Positions 32,436 to 43,738 of a stretch of DNA of 64,000 nt are shown piece by piece. Origin of the DNA: Megaustenia siamemsis (taxonomy: Eukaryota; Mollusca; Gastropoda; Stylommatophora; Ariophantidae); NCBI GenBank assembly GCA_032433765.1, contig JAVIAB010000051.1, positions 54,021,828 through 54,085,827 of the forward strand. The letters are read 5' to 3'. A model generated the notes under the pieces. It had not been told where the DNA came from. It did no database searches and saw only the letters and a list, made by a program, of their open reading frames with translations. A program made the position numbers and the translations under genes. How positions within the stretch are numbered: the first letter of the stretch is position 1; every line of letters begins with the position of its first letter.

Positions 32436-33390
32436 CCACACAGAGAACCTGGTTTGCTGCAGCGTGGATCACCGATACAATTATTGAATTCTTACTCAGT
32501 CTGCAGGCCTCATAGTCGCCGATCTATACTAGGGACATGTATGTGCAACACGGACGTTCGAGAAAGCTTCCAACACTAATACTAAAAGATTGCTTTTTTG
32601 CTAAATGCAACAGTAGATTGATTTCCTTAGGTCTGTAAGCTGAGAGGAAATTCACGGAATACCAACTAACATGACGTGTTAAGTTTTGCAAGCAAGGGCG
32701 GGGGCTATTATGATGGTTATGGGTAGAGTGACGTCAGGCGCCTATAGCTCCTATTCAGCCCTACCTTATTCGGAAGATACTTGTTGTAATAGGAAAACAC
32801 AGACACACAATTTATTCCCGAGTTGTGTTTGTACCCCATGCTATAGTCACCAGTATACAGACATGAAAGACAGTCAATGATAGCTATCTTTTTAGGTAAC
32901 TGAGTTGACCATGTGCTCTATCATTTGGTTCTTGTAGCAAGGCGCTGTGCCGAGGAGAACGGGTTCAATTCTGCTACGGACCGACCATCTATTGTTCATT
33001 GTTTCTTTTTGTTGTTGATTATTTGTGATGCTTTTTTTCCTCGAGTGCTGTAAACATACCTCTTCCCTGAAATGATTCGCTGATCTATCGCCTCGGAAGT
33101 TTCCCTCCATAATATTAATGTATTATTATTTGTCTCCGCTCCTGTAGCTAGTTGTAGGGTTTTCCGGTTTTATTTTCTGCCTCCGAGCCATAGTAAATAT
33201 AAGTGGTTTTTGCGTAGCCTAGTTTATTTCCAGTTTGGATGTCTAAAGATAAGTGTAATAGAAATAAGATATATTTGCTGGGAGTTATTTCTTTTCCTCA
33301 ACAGAAGGCGGTAGACCAACAAGGGTTAGGAACCATTGCTATAAATTGTTGTCCCACAAAATTACGTTTTTTTTTAAACACTCGACACGA
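32436..33390. other. No gene recognised
   Basis: Unique-looking DNA. A B-box-like gggttcaattctgc at about 32970 could be part of a decayed tRNA-derived SINE, but I cannot define its ends. Confidence 0.4.
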
Positions 33391-33394
33391 TTCA

Positions 33395-33610
33395 AAACAT
33401 TAGCGAAGTGGTTAGTGCTCTTCTCTACTGTTTAAGCATTTCCAGGTTCAAATCTAATCGTTTTGTGTTCTTTTCTTTTGAACCTACACGGTTACAGAGT
33501 TCACCCAGGGATAAAAAAATTGGTGCCAGAATTTCTCTTTAGTAAAATACGAAATGACTTGGTGCGTTACTAGTTTCGCACCCAATCGATTAAATATACT
33601 AAAGGTTCAG
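33395..33610 (+). mobile_element. Possible tRNA-derived SINE (family D)
   Basis: A-box-like ttagcgaagtggttagtgc at about 33402, and B-box-like aggttcaaatct at about 33451, spaced as in a tRNA head. The downstream sequence (gttcacccagggataaaaaa) would be the body. No second copy was seen in the window, so the call is tentative. Confidence 0.45.
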
Positions 33611-33949
33611 AAAAATAGTCAACACTAAAACCATATTATACAAACACCTCAGAGCGTGACGGGGAATCTTATTCTGGTCTTTTCTGTTCGTTACCTCTGC
33701 AAAGACTCATTCAAGCTGGGCTCAAGTACCGCTAGAATGTTTGAAGCGAAACATTGACCTCAACAATTGAATTGTTATTGTTTTACTCTTGCATTAAAAA
33801 AAAACATGCTTTTTTTATAGGAACATCATCTAGGTTGCCATATTATTTAATCTAAAAGCATTACATTCACTCTCTGTATTTACCACTTAAAATAGTTTCT
33901 GCGAGACGTGTTCCCTGTTAGCACTGTGTAATCATATATTGGAGTGGAC

Positions 33950-34490
33950 TTAGCTTTTCATTTTTCTTCTTCCATCTTTCCTCCTTATTGCCGTTGGCGT
34001 CAAGGGGAGTTACAATCAGCGATTCTTTGCTCTTCTATTGGCCTCTTCTGGTTGCCTCTTCTGGTGTTATCCCTCCTAGTGACTCTAGTATTCCCTTTAT
34101 CCATCTCTTTCTCGGTCTTCCTCTTAATTTGGCGTTTTCATAGCGTTTGTTTATGGCTCTTTGAATCATTGTTAGTTCTTTGTGTTTTGTTATGTGACCG
34201 AACGAATTTAGCTGTTGTTTCTTTATATATTCGATGGCTGGTTCAATTTCGAGTTTCTTCCTCAGGTCGGTGTTTCTTACTCTGTCCCTTAAGCTGTTTC
34301 CTGTCATTCTTCTGACACATTTCATTTCGGTGGTCGTTATCTTGCTTATTGTTCTAGACCAGCGTCCAATTCTGGCACTGATAGCACAGAGTTGGTAGAA
34401 AAAATTGATTTGCATATTGCTCTTTTTGCTTCCGTAGTTATTGCTTTGTTTTTCAATAGATCTTTTCATTTGATGTTTTTTTTTTTTCAA
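33950..34490 (-). mobile_element. LINE 3' fragment (family 4)
   Basis: A minus-strand open frame of 151 codons (34035-34490) with EMKCVRRMTGNSLRDRVRN, AIEYIKKQQLNSFGHITKH and RPRKRWIKGILESLG, the C-terminal pattern of an RTE-like RT protein. The same pattern is at 61948-62320 (minus). Not all of RT is present. Confidence 0.7.
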
Positions 34491-35040
34491 TCAGTGGACA
34501 AGACTTGTCAAATCATAGGAAGAATGTCACCACTGCTACATAAATAAGGAATAACACTACAGACAAAACGGGCACTATACTATAAGATCTTCATCCCAAC
34601 GTTGTTCTACCACTGTCAGTCCTGGACGCTATGATCAAGAACGATAAGAAATATAACCACAACATAAATAAAATGTGTTTGACGCATAACATGAAACAGC
34701 TTGAAAGATCAGATCTGGAATGAAGAACTGAGAAAAAGAGCCAGAAATAATTTCCGCCATTGAATATGCACAACAACACATAACATGGTTGGGCCATGTG
34801 ATAAGACTGAAATATAAAAACACAATACAACAAGCTTTCTATAAACGCTGCAAGAACACCAGATTCAAGGTGCGGCCACGAAAACGAAATGTATTGGTGA
34901 AATATTGGGAAAACTAGGACACATAACAGCAGGAGAAGCCAAAAACAAACAGAGCAAAAGACTGCAAAATATATCTGCGACACTGAAAGACAAATAGTGA
35001 AGGAAAAAAGGAAGGAAGAAAAAGAGAAGGTTGGCAAGGG
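34491..35040 (+). mobile_element. LINE 3' fragment (related to family 4), head-to-head with the previous one
   Basis: The plus strand encodes pieces such as ISAIEYAQQHITWLGHVIRL, FYKRCKNTRFKVRPRKRN and ITAGEAKNKQSKRLQ with several stops. It covers the same part of the protein as the minus-strand copy, so the pair is two insertions, not one element with a 5' inversion. Confidence 0.65.
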
Positions 35041-35094
35041 TTGGATTCTCGATACTCAAAATATCCAGGAAGGAGAAATAATCTCTGATTGGTT

Positions 35095-35240
35095 ATTGGG
35101 TTATTTGTGGGTCATCATCAGTGCACTCCGAACATGTCCATAGGTGCTCAGATCCCTTCCTCAGCAAGTCTCGCAGTGTCCAGCGACTGACGATTCCAGT
35201 TATGTGTTAGTTGCTAAGTCTTCGTATACGCCCACTATTT
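35095..35240 (-). mobile_element. Fragment shared with the RNase H LINE relic at 47.9 kb
   Basis: The segment gtccataggtgctcagatcc to gacgattccagt resembles 47965-48035 on the same strand, so it is probably a piece of the same LINE family. Too short to assign domains. Confidence 0.45.
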
Positions 35241-35459
35241 GATTGGTACATTGCTCGACGACTGTACTAGAATATGCAGCATTTATTTAAATTCTCCAAC
35301 CCTTAACGTAGTAAGGATACTTTTTTATTTTTGTAATTTCTTTTTGTTCAGCCGTTTCAGAGTGTACTTGACAGCATCGGGTCGACGTTCATGACAGAAC
35401 TTCCACGAATCTCAAGATGTTTCCATGGTTCCACTGTGCATATATGAAACGTAGTTTAT

Positions 35460-35460
<1 letters not shown>

Positions 35461-35497
<37 letters not shown>

Positions 35498-35520
35498 TCT
35501 CTTCTTTCTCCCCTCTCCCT
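35461..35520. repeat. (TC)n microsatellite
   Basis: CT dinucleotide run at 35461-35493, degenerating into TCTT/CCTT. Confidence 0.9.
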
Positions 35521-35664
35521 TCCTTCCTTTCTACACACATACACATTGTAACACATGAGAGAGGCTCTGCTTTTTTTATGGAAATTGATTACTGGAGGGG
35601 GGGGGGGGATTATTTGCTCCACGTGTGAATTATTAAAATAATGTTGTATTCATCCTACTCTATA

Positions 35665-36190
35665 CCTTATTGACTGAACTCTGCAAGCACCACAGGGTTG
35701 CCCTGCAGTGGATCCCATCTCACTGTGGAATACCAGGAAATGAGAAAGCAGATACGTTGGCAAAGGAAGGTTCAACAGGCACACAACTAGATACACCGGT
35801 TACATACAATCATAAGCAACAGATAATCAAATCAATCAGAGGACCACAAGCGCCAAATCAGGATGCCTTTCATAATATTAATAGATGGGAACAAGTTATC
35901 ATTATACGCCTCAGAACAGGGCACAATCGACTCAATAGTCACATGTGTACAAAATTCAAGATCGGCGCCTCAACTACTTGTACATGTGGACAGGCGCCCC
36001 AAACTGCTGAACACATACTTCAAGACTGCACTGAATATAGTAGACTGAGGAAAATCCATTGGCCCATAGATACATAACTACAGACAAAACTATATGGGCC
36101 ACTGCAAGAATTACAAAAGACAGTAACATTTATACAGGAAACGACATTGCATATATAGACAATACTTCAGGCAAACGAAAGATAGAAAGA
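35665..36190 (+). mobile_element. I-superfamily LINE, 3' fragment with RNase H end
   Basis: Nearly identical to 18635-19150: LTELCKHHRVALQWIPSHCG and GNEKADTLAKEG (RNase H His and Asp motifs), then the open frame continues unbroken into CTKFKIGASTTCTCGQAP and EHILQDC (CCHC knuckle), ending before a (GATA)-like tail (gatagaaaga). Here the RNase H-to-knuckle region (35670-36077) is a single frame that the longer copy has lost. The flanks share actctat (35657-35663 and 36195-36201), a possible short TSD. Confidence 0.85.
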
Positions 36191-36259
36191 TTCCACTCTA
36201 TTAACAAAATGGATAATAAGTAAACGACATGGTAAAATTCCTGATAATGAGAACCTTTT

Positions 36260-36520
36260 ACTGGAAGGAAGGAAGGAAGGAAGGAAGGAAGGAAGGAAGG
36301 AAGGAAGGAAGGAAGGAAGGAAGGAAGGAAGGAAGGAAGGAAGGAAGGAAGGAAGGAAGGAAGGAAGGAAGGAAGGAAGGAAGGAAGGAAGGAAGGAAGG
36401 AAGGAAGGAAGGAAGGAAGGAAGGAAGGAAGGAAGGAAGGAAGGAAGGAAGGAAGGAAGGAAGGAAGGAAGGAAGGAAGGAAGGAAAGGAAGGAAGGAAG
36501 GAAGGAAGGAAGGAAGGAAG
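36260..36520. repeat. (GGAA)n microsatellite, ~260 bp
   Basis: An uninterrupted run of about 65 ggaa units with one slipped unit near 36485. The (GRKE)n frame across it is not a gene. Confidence 0.97.
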
Positions 36521-37320
36521 TGTTATATAAATCTCTTTTAATACACAGGTAAGTAGATGTGCAGTAATGTCAACACTTGATAGGGAATATGTATTAGAGA
36601 TAATGGTGCGATATTATGGCAATCAAATGCTACAGCACACAGGGACACATTATTAGTTGACACCAGACTATGTTCACCGCATCTGCCGGCTGCTGTCATC
36701 AGTGACGGGATAAACTCTGTCCAATAGCCAAGCTCCTGCTTCTCTTCCACGGCTGTCAAGTTGTTGCTGATGTAGATAGCACGGCCATGTTTGTCCCTCC
36801 CAACAATCTCTCACTTTGAGCTGCAATTATCGTGTCGAGCTGGGGTTATTGTCGTAAACAATTATTAACAGTTATGAAAATCATTTCAGTTAATGTCTTC
36901 ATGAACTACTTGCTAGGTGTCTGGTGTTTAGACTGACTGGCGCGAATGGGAAAGCTGCACGAGAGATTAGGCGAAGGTGAAAGTAGCAAAGACTATACTC
37001 CAATGGTTCTCAAACAGTGGGCCTGTGATACTTTAGCCACCTCATTTACGTGTTTCCTCGATAGTTTGACATTCAAAGCTGTAGTCGTCCTAGATAATAA
37101 CCAATGCAACCAAATTCAGTCAAAAAAGAGTCAACTATAGTCAAAGGAAACAACAACTAAACTTGTGCAATGGGAGACAATCAATGGCAACCACATATGC
37201 TACATTCCTGGTTGACTAATGCTTAAGGGAAGTGATTTGCCTTTATGTCTTCATTCAATCAAATAAGTGTATCTTCTTCTTTTGTGAACACTTTAAGATG
37301 GCAATCTTAGTAGGTTTAAA
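36521..37320. other. No gene recognised
   Basis: Unique AT-rich DNA. Frames of about 60-73 codons on either strand (36538-36759 minus, 36946-37140 plus) have no domain I recognise. Confidence 0.45.
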
Positions 37321-37324
37321 ATGG

Positions 37325-37353
37325 AGAGAAAGAAAGGAAGAAACAAAGAAACA

Positions 37354-37405
<52 letters not shown>

Positions 37406-37407
37406 AA

Positions 37408-37494
<87 letters not shown>

Positions 37495-37499
37495 AAAAA
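37325..37499. repeat. (GAAA)n microsatellite
   Basis: About 170 bp of gaaa repeats with two slips. Confidence 0.95.
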
Positions 37500-38198
37500 G
37501 GCACTGTAAGCTAGTTCATGGCTGATGACACCTCAAGCTTGTCCAGGCAAGGTGCTTGCGTTGGCCACAAGATCCTTATCTGTTTATTATATGTTGAACC
37601 TTTCCCACACTTAAGTGTCAAATGTTAACTAATAATGATTAATGCTACTCAATAATTCATTCATTAGGCTTGTTTTGGGGTCAAATATTTGTTCGACGTG
37701 CATCTGTTCTGGCGATTCATGGCCTTCTGTTAGAAAGTTCTATATAAAGTGTTTTCCGTTATCATTCATTCGTTGGTAAGTGGTGTGTTTTATTACTTTT
37801 GGTTATGTCTTAGATTATGTTTTACAATCGTCAACATACATCTTTTAAAAGAAATCAGGTGTCGATGTGCAGTGTGAATATTTATAATTTTATTAAACAA
37901 AACCTACCTCGACAAAAAGGAAACAGTGTGTGAACCACAACCAGTTGATCTTCTATATTTCGTTCCTTCTTTTTTCTTTCTCATTTCACTTTCAGCGACG
38001 AGGGCAGAAAGGTTAATAATGTGTTGCACATTAACTGCTCTTTGTTTTCCTACCATCCTAATATAACGTCGAACCATCCTTTTCGGGAACGTCCTTTCAG
38101 TTTGTCATTTTCCTAATTTGATATTTACAACCCTGTGTAGGTTGTGTTTTGCAGTTTATGTCCTGTTGCGGGCTCAAATCCTTAATTTGCAGTTATTA
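37500..38198. other. No gene recognised
   Basis: Unique DNA between two microsatellites. No coding or element signature seen. Confidence 0.5.
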
Positions 38199-38200
38199 CG

Positions 38201-38270
38201 CACACACACACACACACACACGCACGCACGCACACACACGCACGCACACACACACACACACACACACAAA
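38201..38270. repeat. (CA)n microsatellite with CG interruptions
   Basis: Alternating CA run with regular cgca steps. Confidence 0.95.
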
Positions 38271-38334
38271 CAAAGAGCGTATATATTTCAACTGCGGAAC
38301 CCATCGCATCTTATTTTTCATATCGAAATTTGTT

Positions 38335-38840
38335 TAAAGAAAACTCCCATGATGCGTCTGACGTGTTTCACTTCGGTGGTATTTGTCTCCCTTTTTGGAG
38401 CATAGGTCACCGGCAAGATCTCTCCATCCATCTCTATTCTTGGTCATTTGATCCACTTCTCTCCAATCTAGGCCAATGTTCTTATGGGTTTTCATAACGT
38501 CTCTTCTCCGTGTATCCCCGTGCCTACTTGGTTTTCCCTTTCCAATGATTTCAATGGCAGTGCTGTGCTGGCATAAGTTTTCTTACTTAGTGTGTGTCCA
38601 GTCCATCTCCATTTTCCATTCATAATGTAGCTCGACTGACCTATGTTTTGTTCTTTCCCAGCTTATCTTAATTTATGATCTTATACCATCTGATGTTCAG
38701 AATTTCCCTAAGTTGTTTACAAATGTTTGTCATTTTTTGTTTAGTTGTATTATTTAACATCCACGTCTCTGAATCATATAAGAGGATTGTTTTTACGCTC
38801 GTGTAATATAGTCTTATCTTTGTGCTTATTTTTTATGGGT
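38335..38840 (-). mobile_element. LINE 3' relic (GHTL/GKRK type)
   Basis: The reverse complement gives NGKWRWTGHTLSKK and fragments of the downstream Arg-rich region with many stops, resembling the C-terminal part of the LINE proteins at 49925-50255. Strongly decayed. Confidence 0.55.
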
Positions 38841-39475
38841 TTTTTTTTTATCAAACGGTAACAAAATATCTAGATTTATTTGTAATTATCTACCAACTTT
38901 AGTAGTTTTATCTCCACTATATACTGGCCGGTTGTTGGGGGTGCCCAAAATCAGAGAAAGGTTGGGGGTGCCCAAAATCAGAGAAAGGTTGGGGACCAGC
39001 AATGCACGCGTTAAACATTTTCGTTTGACAGCGGCCACACAAGATGAACGAGTGGCACTTTTTGTGTGGGTGACAGAAGGACTAATAGATCGCTACACGG
39101 GGTCTATAAGGTCGTCTAAATGCAAGGATGCTACAAGTACCCCAGAGGAAGTAAAGAATAGGTGACAAGACCCACATTTGAGCCTCGATCATCGGCTACT
39201 TGAACGTGTGTAGACGATCAGAGAATACCGACACGAAACTGTGCCCTAACAATGACGAGGTCACTGATATTGGAGTGTTGACATTCGTTAAGTGGGATTC
39301 CGGTGGCCAGTTGAAGATCCGACGGAAAGGGAGAAAGTGTCAAGGATCTTTCACCTGTCGTTGCATTTTTTCCCTTTTTTTATATTTTTGAATGTTGTGC
39401 TAAGAGACTTCACAAGAGAAATATCCTGGTATTTCATGAAATATGCAGCAGTTCTACACATTATTTTTCTTATGG
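38841..39475. other. No gene recognised; one 29-bp tandem duplication
   Basis: The unit gttgggggtgcccaaaatca with gagaaag is repeated twice at about 38934-38992. Short frames at 38932-39165 and 39200-39391 have no recognisable domain. Confidence 0.45.
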
Positions 39476-39485
39476 AAGTCTCCAA

Positions 39486-39815
39486 TTGTTTTTTTCGTTC
39501 GCCAGCTGTATACCTCTGACGAAGTCCCTAGAGACTAGGAACAGAATTTTGCGTGTAAATCCATTTTCCCTGACAGCCGTGTGCACAGGGGGTCCCTAGC
39601 CGCACAGGCAGATAACTCCGTCTTCGGAGGTACTCATATTTTTTTCGTCCATGAGTAATTAACGTTTCAAGCCAGGCCTCGCTGCTGAGACCAGGGCTGG
39701 TTGCCCTCATAAGAAATCATAAATAAAAATCCCAAGTGGTGCAGCCGGGATTTAAACCCACAACCTCTCTGTCTCGACGCCGGCGTCTTGCCTCGAGACA
39801 AACCAGTACCCCCGA
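39486..39815 (-). mobile_element. tRNA-derived SINE, family A, second copy
   Basis: Same body as 2367-2691: ttcgttcgccagct, gacgaagtccctagaga, cgcacaggcagataactccg, and the tRNA-like head with B box GGGTTTAAATCCC (complement near 39755). A 10-bp TSD with one mismatch flanks it: aagtctccaa at 39476-39485 and aagtcttcaa at 39816-39825. The A tail is the T run at 39488-39495. Confidence 0.85.
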
Positions 39816-39904
39816 AAGTCTTCAAATGGACTTACATAAACGAAATCCTCTGTCTAATATATAACTGGAACATTGAATAGTCTAAATGGTTTTTAAAAAA
39901 ATAA

Positions 39905-40205
39905 AAATTGAGGCCTGGGTAGTCATGAGGTACGACGTCGGCCCCAGGACAGACAGGATCAGAGTTCAAAACCCACCTAAAGCGGTGGTGATTTTAAAGA
40001 AAAAAGAAAAAAAATTAATCCGTGGTTTCTTTAAGACGTTACTCTCCCCTGATCTCTTTGGCAGTAAGACGCGATGTCTAGCCCTCTCTGATAACGGCAA
40101 TAAACAGGAGGCCCCGTGTGCACTCGGGCATGTTAACATCAAAAAGAGTAGGCCATAAATATGGCCGCTGCTCGGGCAAACTAGTCTGCAAAAATCTACC
40201 CATAC
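39905..40205 (+). mobile_element. tRNA-derived SINE, family C
   Basis: Head with A-box-like tgggtagtcatgaggta and B-box-like agagttcaaaacccacc (near 39961), then the family C body (ctctctgataacggc, gtgtgcactcgggcatgtt, aaatctaccca). Orientation is opposite to the other family C copies in this window. Confidence 0.65.
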
Positions 40206-40888
40206 AGTGGGTCCCCAATCATGCTAAGGAGTGCGTGCACGTGGGTCAGGATTTCTCCTCGAATTTTCTGGAGATTCTTTAGGGGGATTTCGAAGCACCT
40301 ATGGAATCGTCCGTGGGTCCGCATTAGCTCAGTGGTTAGTGAACTGAGCTACAAAGAGACAAGAGGTAGGATTCGATCCCAACCGACGGCTTCCGGGTTC
40401 ATCATCATGTGTCATACCGGTTGGCGTAGGTGATCATGTCCCTCCACAATCTTCTATCTACAGTGCATCGTATCAGTTCTGTTGTTGACTGTTTTCCATG
40501 CCATGACACCAAGCTATCCAGTATTTTCTCTCTTTGTCGTCCGCGATCTCTCTTTCCTTTTATTTTGCCAGTTGTAACCAAATATTCTAACTTTCCTCTT
40601 CTCATGATGTGCCCGAAAAAATGTTGATTGTTTCTTTCTGGTGTTTTTAAGAGCTCCCTTTTTGTGTTGGCCTCTGAGAACTTCCTTATTGGCCTTTTTA
40701 GCTGTCCAGGGAACTTTCAGCATTCTTCTGAGAAATCCCATCTCTGTGGCCTCTAATCGTCTTTTCATTTGTTTGTCTACAGTCCATGATTCGCTTCTAT
40801 AGGACAGAATTGGTTCTATATAGCACCGATGAACTCTCTTTCTCATTTTTATTGACATAGATTTGTTGCATAAGATATTTTTCATTTT

Positions 40889-41479
40889 CTAAAATGCTAT
40901 TTTGGCCTGAGCTATTCTGCTTTTTATTTCTGTGGTGCATCTCCCATCTGATGTTATTATTGTGCCCAAGTATTTGAAACGTTGCACTTGTTTCAGATTT
41001 GTCTCGTTTATTTTTGTGCTGCACGAAGGTGGTGATTGTTTCTTCGATATAACCATTACTTCTGTTTTCTTACTATTCAGACTGAGACCTTTCTTGTTGC
41101 TTTCTTTTATTGTTATGTCTATCATTTCTTGTAGTTCATTCTCTGTCTCTGCTATTAAGACTGTGTCATCCGCATATCGCAAATTATTTATTTTGTGACC
41201 GTTGATTTCAATTCCTTTTTTGTCTACTATTGATCTCATAATATATTCGCTGTAAAGTGAAAACAAATCCGGCGAGAGAACACAGCCTTGTCTGACTCCT
41301 TGCTTTATATATTGGAAATGTCCTGTTTGGTTGTTAATTCGTATAGCTGCTGTTTGTTGCCAGTACATGTTTTTTTTGATTCGCAGATCCTTGCCATCAA
41401 TGTTTAATTTCTCCAGCATATTGATTATTTCCACATGCTTTACTTTGTCAAATGCTTTTGTGTAGTCTATAAAGCACAT
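40889..41479 (-). pseudogene. Reverse transcriptase palm of the family 3 LINE
   Basis: An open 196-codon piece with the first catalytic Asp in CFIDYTKAFDKV, the RQGCVLSP box and the YADD box. It covers RT motifs from the palm into the thumb. The upstream part is separated by the 422-bp DNA element and the downstream part by a frameshift near 40885-40889, so no complete enzyme is encoded. Confidence 0.85.
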
Positions 41480-41494
41480 ATATAGATCTTTCTA

Positions 41495-41916
41495 TAGGGT
41501 GTTTATAAAGTCTCACTACACTTGGTATCTAGGTCAATTTGAAAAAAATGTTTATGACGTCATCACAATATGTGCTCAATGGTAAGTTCACTTGTTGCGA
41601 CAGTTTTCTTAATGACCTGTCTGGACTTTTAAGGATTCTGTCTTGGATATCTAAACATATTTCATCATTCACAGCAGGCCTACCAGATCGTGGAGCATCT
41701 TCCACATTTCCAGTAGCAATAAACTTATTCAACAAATTTCTAACCGTAATGCGATGAGGAGGTTGTTTATCAGGAAATCTTGCTATAAATCTTTGAACAA
41801 CTACCCGTGTGTATCGCACAATTGACAGTGGGAGCACATATTGTGATGACGTCATAAACATTTTTTTTTCAAATTGACCTAGATACCAAGTGTAGTGAGA
41901 CTTTATAAACACCCTG
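41495..41916 (-). mobile_element. Tc1/mariner-type miniature element with transposase N-terminus
   Basis: A 422-bp insert with inverted terminal repeats of about 80 bp, ends CAGGGTGTTTATAAAGTCTC (the left end reads TAGGGTG, a single C-to-T change), and TA duplicated at 41493-41494 and 41917-41918. The uninterrupted LINE at 20440-20480 has one TA there. Inside, the minus strand encodes VVVQRFIARFPDKQP, then HRITVRNLLNKFIATGNV and RSGRPAVNDEICLDI, a paired-type helix-turn-helix with the GRP linker as in mariner-like transposase N-termini. The DDE/D catalytic domain is absent, so it depends on a full transposase elsewhere. Confidence 0.85.
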
Positions 41917-42370
41917 TATCAATGTTCTTAAGATGTATATTGCATTATTGGTGCCCTTTCCTTCCACAAATCCACATTGTTCCTCACTTATTTCTGGTTT
42001 TATTTTGTTCCTTACACGTCTCATGATTATTTTTAGTAATATTTTAGTCATATGGCTCATGAGACTAATAGTGCGATAGTCTTCACAATCAGTGGCTCCT
42101 GACTTCTTCGGTTTGGCTACAAAGATAGATTTTAGTAGATCTTCGGGTATGTGCCCAGTGTTATATATGTCATTGAGTAATTTTGTTATGATTCCGGGTT
42201 CACCCAGCCTTAAATGTGTATCCGATTTTTTTTTCTGGGATAGTAAAGTGGCACGGGCATAAAACCGACCAAATTACCCCAAAAATCATGTGCCGAAGGT
42301 CTGCAAAATTTATGGTCACTAACACCATATTCACTATACGCAACTTGGCGTGACTCTTTACTTACTTTTT

Positions 42371-42790
42371 TTAAACTATGGATTCGTCCGATACGCAATG
42401 ATGATTGATCATGACAACAACAAACGAAGCAAACAAATAGTAATATGGTGATAGCTAGAAGTATTATGTTACCTTTTTTTCGTATATACTTTTTCTTCTT
42501 TACTGTGATATGTTTAATGAGAGTGAGGAACAGAGTGCAGTAGTTGTTACTCAGATGATTAAATACTCTTTATGGTTAAGTTTTATTTATTTCTTTTATT
42601 TAAGATATTATTTGAGGAGTAAAGCACAAGTTGTGATATGTAAAACCACTTGGAATCTCTGCCCTGGTCACCCGAATTTATTCCCTCCCCCCCACCTTTT
42701 TTCCCAACACCTCCCCCCTTTAAAAAAAAAATTGCAAGCAGATCCCCGACTTATATTTTGTATTTGTATTTTGTAATTGAGTGTCATTTG
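42371..42790. other. No gene recognised
   Basis: AT-rich, with C-rich and A-rich runs near 42680-42730. Confidence 0.5.
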
Positions 42791-42796
42791 TACGTG

Positions 42797-43296
42797 TTCT
42801 TGAGAGAGAGAGAGAGGGAGGGGACAGAGAGAGGGGAGAGGGAGGGAGAGAGAGAGGGAGAGAGAGAGAGGGAGAGCGGCAGGGAGAGAGAGAGAGGGAG
42901 GGGGAGGGACAGAGAGAGAGAGGGAGGGGGAGGGACAGAGAGAGAGGGAGAGGGACAGGGAGAGAGAGAGGGAGAGAGTGAGAGGGCGAGAGGTAGACGG
43001 AGAGAGAGAGGGAGATAGTGAGAGAGCGGGAGAGGGAGAGAGAGGGAGAGAGAGAGGGGGAGAGAGAGGGGGAGAGAGAGACAGAGAAAGAGAGGGAGAG
43101 GACGGAGAGAGAAAAAGAGACAGAGAGAGAGGGAGAGAGAGAGAATGGGGAGTGAGTGAGAGAGGGAGAGAGAGAGGCAGAGAGGGAGAGAGAGGGAGAA
43201 GTGGAGAGGGAGAGAGAGGGGGAGAGAGAGAAACAAAAGAGAAAAAAGAGGGGGAGAGAGAAAAAAAGAGAGAGGAAAGAGTGAGAGTGAGAGAGG

Positions 43297-43328
<32 letters not shown>

Positions 43329-43655
43329 CAGAGACAGACAGAGAGAGACAGAGAAAGAGAGGGAGAGAGAGACAGAGATAGAGAGGGAGAGAGACAAAGA
43401 GAAAGAGGGACACAGAGAGAGGGAGAGAGAGGGAGGGAGAGAGAGGGAGGGAGGGAGAGAGGGAGGGAGAGAGACAGACAGAGAGAGAGAGACAGACAGA
43501 GAGAGGGACAGAGAGAGACAGAGAGAGGGGGAGACAGAGAGACAAAGAGAGTGAGAGAGAGGGGGGAGAGTGAGAGAGACAGACAGAGAGAGACACAGAG
43601 AGAGACAGAAAGAGAGAAAGAGAGAGAAAGGGAGAGAGAGACAGACAGACAGATA
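42797..43655. repeat. Purine (GA-rich) tract, ~860 bp
   Basis: Nearly pure purine on the plus strand: GAGA with GGGA and interspersed gacaga. Several very long frames on both strands (for example 42668-43831 minus) exist only because the tract lacks stops. Confidence 0.95.
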
Positions 43656-43738
43656 TACAGAGCGTTATTAATAATTAAAAAAGAAGAGAAAAAAGAAAGT
43701 GTGTACTTTAAGTAAAATATCATCTTCCTCTTCAGTGT

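Larger units (their letters stand above)
40401..42191 (-). mobile_element. RTE-like LINE (family 3) inserted in a SINE, 10-bp TSD
   Basis: The 5' end (42191) is truncated in RT near KLLNDIYNTGHIPEDL. Reading down: PKKSGATDCEDYRTISLM, QCGFVEGKGTNNAIYILRTL, then the mariner-type insert (41495-41916), then CFIDYTKAFDKVKHVEI, IKQGVRQGCVLSPDLFSLYS, NNLRYADDTVLIAE (about 41150-41190), KKGLSLNSKKTEVMV, FKYLGTIITSDGRCT, and the C-terminal RKLEYLVTTGKIKGK to MITYANRYDT. The 3' tail is atcatcat at 40401-40408. The 196-codon frame at 40889-41479 is intact; a shift near 40885 and others downstream break the rest. This copy supplies the pre-insertion sequence that proves the TSD of the giant inverted repeat. 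Confidence 0.9.
40315..42370 (+). mobile_element. SINE family B split by a LINE
   Basis: The head lies at 40315-40400 (ttagctcagtggttagtg, gattcgatcccaaccgacgg, ttccgggttc) and the body resumes at 42192 (ttccgggttcacccagcc) to about 42355 (gcaacttggcgtgac). The 10 bases ttccgggttc are present on both sides (40391-40400 and 42192-42201): the TSD made when the LINE entered. Confidence 0.9.

Noticed and set aside
31225..32487. Cysteine-rich frames of up to 233 codons
   Set aside because: Cys, Ser and Leu content follows from tctgtctgtcc repeats; overlapping frames look the same and none has a recognisable domain.
33950..35040. One LINE with a 5' inversion (twin priming)
   Set aside because: Both halves encode the same C-terminal region, so they must be two copies, not consecutive parts of one.
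36229..36552. Gly-Arg-Lys-Glu repeat frame
   Set aside because: Translation of (GGAA)n; likewise the frames at 57736-58155, 37232-37525 and 13230-13472 come from microsatellites.
36540..36560. Splice-donor-like caggtaagta
   Set aside because: No adjacent coding exon or matching acceptor; single short motif.
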